Source: Chlorops oryzae
Taxonomy: Eukaryota; Arthropoda; Insecta; Diptera; Chloropidae
Reading direction: 5' to 3'
Length of the DNA: 64,000 bases
Assembly (NCBI GenBank): GCA_020466095.1
Contig: CM035806.1
Location: 148,383,167 to 148,447,166 of the forward strand
Shown here: positions 58,915-64,000 of the stretch, piece after piece
How the letters are laid out: each line of letters starts with the position of its first letter
How positions within the stretch are numbered: the first letter of the stretch is position 1
Program-made: the position numbers and the translations under genes
The notes under the pieces: generated by a model
Databases searched by the model: none
What the model saw: the letters and a program-made list of their open reading frames with translations, nothing else
What the model was told of the DNA's origin: nothing

Positions 58915-59076
58915 TCCATAACTCGAACCACCATTATCCAAAGAAATAGTTCAAGTTATAGAGACTTTGAATTAGGGAAACGAAATTTTCTATAAAATAA
59001 TCGCTATTGCCAGCCGATTCAGTTCGAGTTATAGAAAATTCGAGTTGCAGGACTTCGAGTTATTCAAGTTTGACTG
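58915..59076. mobile_element. 162 bp Tc1/pogo-type MITE, CAGTCAAACTT ends, TA-flanked
   Basis: CAGTCAAACTTCCATAACTC at the left and GAGTTATTCAAGTTTGACTG at the right are inverted with few differences. TA lies on both sides (58913-58914 and 59077-59078). Extra internal GTTCGAGTTATAG/TTCAAGTTATAGAG motifs repeat the subterminal sequence. CAGT-ends with TA duplication indicate a pogo/Tc1-mobilised MITE. Confidence 0.82.
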
Positions 59077-59078
59077 TA

Positions 59079-62000
59079 TATGAATATACAACAAAAAAAA
59101 AAATCGCTAAAAACTGATCACATCTGGATGATTGATCGAAACAATTGAAGATTATCGGGGATGCCACAGAAATGAACTGCGAAATCGTCTAGAATTTCAA
59201 TTGGTTCGAAGATCAGACGATTGAGTTCTGACCCAGTTTTCCATTCCATTTCTCATATGAAGATCAGAATTGTTCAGTCTCGATTGTATAACGATTGACA
59301 AGAAATTGACCGATTGACTAGAGATGGAGGCTGTGGAATCGATTTCTAGGATACATGATGAATTTCCAAAATCATCAATTTTCGACCATTTCGATTTCTG
59401 TGACATGTCACGATATGAGCCATAAAGTATGAAAATATCTCTAGATTGGTACTAAAGAGATATAGTCACAAAAACTGAGTCACAAGTTGTGCTTTTTAGT
59501 ATTAACAATCTTGGTTTTTTAAATTAAAATTTTTTTTTTTTTTTTGGGAACATCGTGAAGTAAGGATAATGATGTGAAGAGAAGAGAAAATCATAATCGA
59601 GGGAGGAAAAAGTCTCGCGAGAAGGATATGAATTTCCGTTAATTTTTCTTCCCAAAAAATATTCCAAAGAAATGTCCGTTAAGGTCCTGTGAAAATATTT
59701 TGCTGAAGTGTTAAAAAAGTTAAGTGTACATACATATGTATGTACATAAGTGTATGGGCGAAAAAAGAAAATAATAAAAGGAAATGCTGACGGCAAGTAG
59801 AGTACAATATTTGTGCAAATGCAGGATACAACGCATCCATTGTACAGACTTTGATGTGCTATTTTTTTTTTTTTTTTTTGGTTGTTGTTTTTGTAAGCAG
59901 CATCCTCGGTTTCTGACTCGGTCTCTCAGACATGAATTTTATTTGTGGCAAAAGCGAATTGAAATTTTTATGTTCCTGTCCCTCTATTTATGAATTGCGC
60001 GAGCGATGATGTTGTTTGCTGTTTGTTTTTTGTGAGCTTTTTTTCTTTCTTTTTGTGCAGAACTCCATTCGCCGAGAGGATGAGAGCAGCGGTAAAGCTC
60101 AGCTCAATACATTTTCCAAGTTGTTATTGTGTTATGTGTTGTTGTTGTTGTTGTTGTTGCTGCTTTTGTCGAGCTGTTTGTTCAGAGTTTCGACTGTGAC
60201 TTCGGCCGCTTTTGCCGTACACTCTCGTACATCGTAATGTAGCGCTGTGTAGTGTATGCCCACGGGAGGTCCTGGTACTTGTACCGGAGAGGTTTGTTTT
60301 TTTTTTTTTGCTTCCTTCTTTCTTGGGTTTTTTTCATCTATTTTTTTTTTCGTGTGGTTTTATACCTACCGCTCCATTGCTTCATTGCTCCACTGTCGCT
60401 TGTCGTCGCCGTTGTGATGTTGTGATGCTGTGATGCTGTGACGTTGTGACATTGCGCTGATGTCTAACGTCGAACAAACAGTGCTAGCGCTCGGCAGCCA
60501 AAAGAGCCAACAGGCAGCGAACTAAACACTTGGAACGTTCCATCACTGGCCACCATCCGCCAGCCGCCTAAGCACTTTGCGTCCTTGTGAGTTGCCTTTA
60601 CTGAAAATAAAGTTGCATTTCTTGTTAAAAGGGCAACAGTGTTGCCAGATTCATAAATGGGATAGCTTCATGTGGCTTTCACAATAATCACAAGCGTTCA
60701 ACAAACAAACAAAAAAAAAAACGTTTTTTTTTTTTTTTTTTTTTTTTTTTGGTGGAAATAGAAAGATTGGCGAGCATCGAAAGGGAACGCAGAAGGATTT
60801 TCAGTTCCCAGTCGCCAGTTTAGTCCATTGATCGTATGCCCGTTTGCTCGCCGTAGCCGGAGACGAGGCCAATCGGCGTCTTTGCATGATGCGGCTCATG
60901 CGTTACAATCTCCAATGGGTGCCCGGTTCATTTATTTATTTATTTTGTTTTTTTTTTTACTTTCAATTGATATCGAGAATATTCATATTCGGCGATTCCT
61001 GCAGGCGGTCGGTCGGTCGGTCGGACTCGATGCAGACCAACTCAGCACTTTGAAAATTTACAATCAGAGCATATGATCTCGACTCCCACAAATCATTTCC
61101 CTTATATTTCGTTGATGATGGTGATGGCGCGGACGATGGCGCGGATGATCGCAAAAATTATGAGGCGCATGAGAGCGAGAGCGGGGATTGAGCGGGTTCG
61201 CAGATGACGATGGCAATGCTGATGCCGATGTTCGATTGTAGATTGGAGCAGATGTAAATGTTTCCCCGTTGTCTTTGCTTGTACTTCAGCTTGTACTCGT
61301 GTCGACGCACGGAGCACAGATTTGCAGTCATTTTCGCCGTTTTGTTCATCGTCGATCGACGATCGACGATCGGTTCTCGTTTCGCTGTTGTTCTTGTTTG
61401 TTGTCAATCGGTTAATGCTCTCCAAAACTGATCGTTTGGTCAGCTCCTGCTGTCCGCTACTTTGTGATTAGGAATTGATCTTAGACGCAATCCATTTATC
61501 TAACTTATTTTGATCTTATATTTCTATTTTTTTTTAAATAATTTTCTTTGGACCCCTAAATTCGGAAGGTCGTTTTAATGCTTGCGAAATAATTTTATTT
61601 TAATTTTTTAGTGTTTTTATGTTGAAGGGTTCAGTTTTTGCCTCTCTTCAAATTTTTCATCTTTTCTCAGATTTTTCATCTTTTCTCCCAAACGTACACA
61701 AGTTAAGAGACATCAGTTCCTTGTTCCCCAGTGGAGATCTCTAGATTCCCGATTGAACTTTCGAACAAAACTTTCCGCCTCTCTGATGACACTAATACGG
61801 TACTGTGTTCTTATATCCTTATGAAATCGCCGCCCCTCATAGTCCCAGTCTGGGTATTTACCCGGATAGGCCCCCTCCTAAATCTTGGCCTCCTACGTTG
61901 GGTTTCGAAAGCCAACGAACCAATGATTAAAAGTAAAAAATATCCCTGTAAAATTTGTTTCCGATCCCACCATAAATTCAACACAATCTGACCAGACTTC

Positions 62001-63432
62001 CTCTAGGTTCTCGACAAAAAGTCGAAATTTATTCATTGAATGGCAGACAAATTTATAAATATATTTATGATCCCAAACGACATGCAAAAGGATATTTTAA
62101 AGTTTTTCCGAAACGACAGCAAAAAGAAGTTTTATTTTATTTTTTTTTACTGTTTTTTTTTTTTTGGAAGATGTACGCACGAAGACCCATTAAAGCGTTA
62201 TTTTATGTGTCGCAAATTAGCAAAGTTACGCAAACAACCGGCAAACGACAGACAGTAGCACTGTTAGGCAGTAATAGGAGCAACCCATATAATAAAAGGG
62301 CAAAAACTTTTCACTTTGATAGAGTTTTGTAGCAGTCGCACATCCTTATAATCCTAATTGACAAAACCCATTAACATCGCCACGACGAAGATGACTACCA
62401 CTGCTGCGAGTACGGCTGGAACGACGACGCCGCGGCGCTGTCACCCGCAAAAACGACAAATGGACAACAATGGTAAGGAGCCCTTGGAACGTCGCAACCC
62501 CCACAATGCGCACTATTCAATTTCTGTGCGGCATTACACCACCAACTATAGCAAGGACATGTTAAGGACGACAATTGGGAAGACGAACGCTCTCTATCTC
62601 TCTTCTCTCTTTGCCTCTCTATCCCTTTTCTCTTCTATAGCCCTGTCTTTCCATTTTCCGATGGCATTAGCATACATGACTTAAGAGAGTGTCATCTGAA
62701 GCAATCATACCACATGTTCACAATAAAATGCCATTTCTATTTCACTATTTCAATTCATCAATTCAACATTTCGCTAGTTCGCCGCTTTGCCACTTTGCCG
62801 TTGTGCCGTTGTGCCGCTTTGGCACTTTGCGTGCCTGTCACTGCAAGCATTTGACGCGTATTAATAAAAACATTGAAAAACGAGAAGGTCCTCGGGTCTT
62901 CGCATTTATGCGGCGTGTGTTCAACATGCGTATAAATAATGAAATTGTAATGAGGGCCCATCTACAATAAACTCAACTGAGATCCAAATTTTCAAATCCC
63001 TTCTAAGCTCTCAATGACAAATGAAACGCCTCCACATCCTTGCTTATTTATTTACTCATTCTCATCCACCGAATTTTATGCGCCCAACCAAAGCCGAATG
63101 CGAATTTGAATTTGATCCTGAATCAGCGCCACACCAGCGTCCTCTCAATTCCACTCACTTTATTGTTCGTGGAGTTTGACCAAAATGTCGCACAGTGACG
63201 CGAGATTGACAATATTGTTGTCACAAATAATTTTATAAGGCTTTTCTTGAAAACTTTCTATCAACTATCTTCAATGGCGTTGCGTGAGGGGCCGGATTTT
63301 GGATGAAATTTTTGTTCGGAGACCAAGTTGAGTGTAGATAATAAGTAGGAATATTGCAGTTAAATAGTTAGTTAAGGGTGAGGGTAGCTGTAACACATTG
63401 TTACAGTATCTATGAATGTGGTGGCATCGAAA
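59079..63432. other. Unassigned stretch, no gene seen
   Basis: It includes poly(T) runs near 59528-59544, 59860-59880, 60296-60310, 60725-60750 and 62140-62165. GTT runs lie near 60138-60160, GGTCGGTCGGTC near 61009-61024 and CGATCGACGATCGACGATC near 61353-61371. The GC-richer parts (60060-60620, 61110-61400, 62360-62620) could be regulatory or untranslated sequence. Short open frames there (for example 62358-62684) lack any family resemblance or codon-use support that I can see. Confidence 0.45.
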
Positions 63433-64000
63433 TGATATGATCTGATGGTGATAGATTGTGATGATGATATAATGATGATGATAATTGATAATGATGTATG
63501 ATAACGATGATTGTGATGATGATATAATGATGATGTATGATAGTGATGATGATGATATGATGATGATATGATGATGATGAATGATGATGATGATGATGTT
63601 CATGATAATGATGATGATGGTGATGTTGTTGATGCTATTGATGATGATAATGATTACGGTGATAATGATGATAATGATGATGATGATGATAATGATGATA
63701 TATGATGATAATGATGATAATGATGATATGATGATAATGATGATATGATGATAATGATTGTAATGGTGATGTTGATGATAATGACGATGATGTTGTTGAT
63801 GGTGATGATTATGATGGTTATGATAATAGTGATAATGATGATGATGATTATGATGTTGATGATAATGATGATAAAGATGATAGTGATGATAAAGATGATA
63901 GTGATGATAATGATGATAATGATGATGGTGGTGACGTTGATGATAATGACGGTGATTTTGAAGATATTGATGATGTACTGATTATTATGATGGAAATGAT
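63433..64000. repeat. GAT-rich (GATGATAAT-type) array running off the window
   Basis: A degenerate array of ATGATGATA, GATGATAATGAT and GTGATGATGAT units that continues to the last base. The Ile/His/Ser frame on the minus strand and the Met/Ile/Val frame on the plus strand are artefacts of its trinucleotide base. The right boundary is not in the window. Confidence 0.9.

Overview
The window looks like non-coding DNA, intergenic or intronic, from an animal genome. A fly is the likeliest source. Three things suggest this: many short CATA/TATG, CA, GA and GTT microsatellites, a crowd of short terminal-inverted-repeat (TIR) elements, and a GACA-bearing interspersed repeat of the DINE-1/Helitron kind that is common in cyclorrhaphan Diptera. 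A tephritid-like fly would fit, but that is inference. I found no convincing host protein-coding gene, tRNA or rRNA gene. The long open frames are artefacts of simple repeats (Ser/Leu/His, Glu/Arg or Tyr/Leu/Ser/Ile monotony). The only recognisable protein-coding remains are two dead non-LTR retrotransposon fragments. One is a 5'-truncated, frameshifted RTE-type reverse transcriptase at about 22.87-23.95 kb. The other is a weaker RNase-H/C-terminal remnant on the minus strand at about 18.05-18.65 kb.

Layout. 0-5 kb: the right end of a TIR element, a 1.2 kb CTCTCA-type pyrimidine array, then a TA-flanked MITE. 5-11 kb: a CCCAGCAGG-ended element carrying tRNA-like segments, hAT-type MITEs, a GA array and a 232 bp MITE with an exact 8 bp target duplication. 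11-20 kb: sparse DNA with a strong 47 bp-stem hairpin, a three-copy tandem repeat, the RNase-H remnant and a 394 bp TIR element. 20-30 kb: the RTE insertion, then a pyrimidine array. 30-38 kb: a four-copy tandem repeat, a GA array and a striking inverted repeat with arms of about 570 bp. 38-48 kb: another CCCAGC-ended element with a SINE inside it, a 0.7 kb CTAT array, a palindromic MITE, a Tc1/pogo-type element with another element nested in it, and the second copy of the 232 bp MITE in opposite orientation. 48-59 kb: a TTTCTCTC array, a nested pair of MITEs, a retroposon-like A-rich repeat directly abutting a hAT MITE, two adjacent tRNA-derived SINE modules, a Helitron-like repeat and small TA-flanked MITEs. 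59-64 kb: mostly unique-looking sequence, ending in a GAT-rich array that runs off the window.

Nothing here works together as a pathway or operon. The interest lies in how the transposable elements are built and nested. Several insertions are pinned down by exact or near-exact target-site duplications (TSDs) readable in the sequence. All repeat identities below come from reading by eye; no database search or alignment was run.
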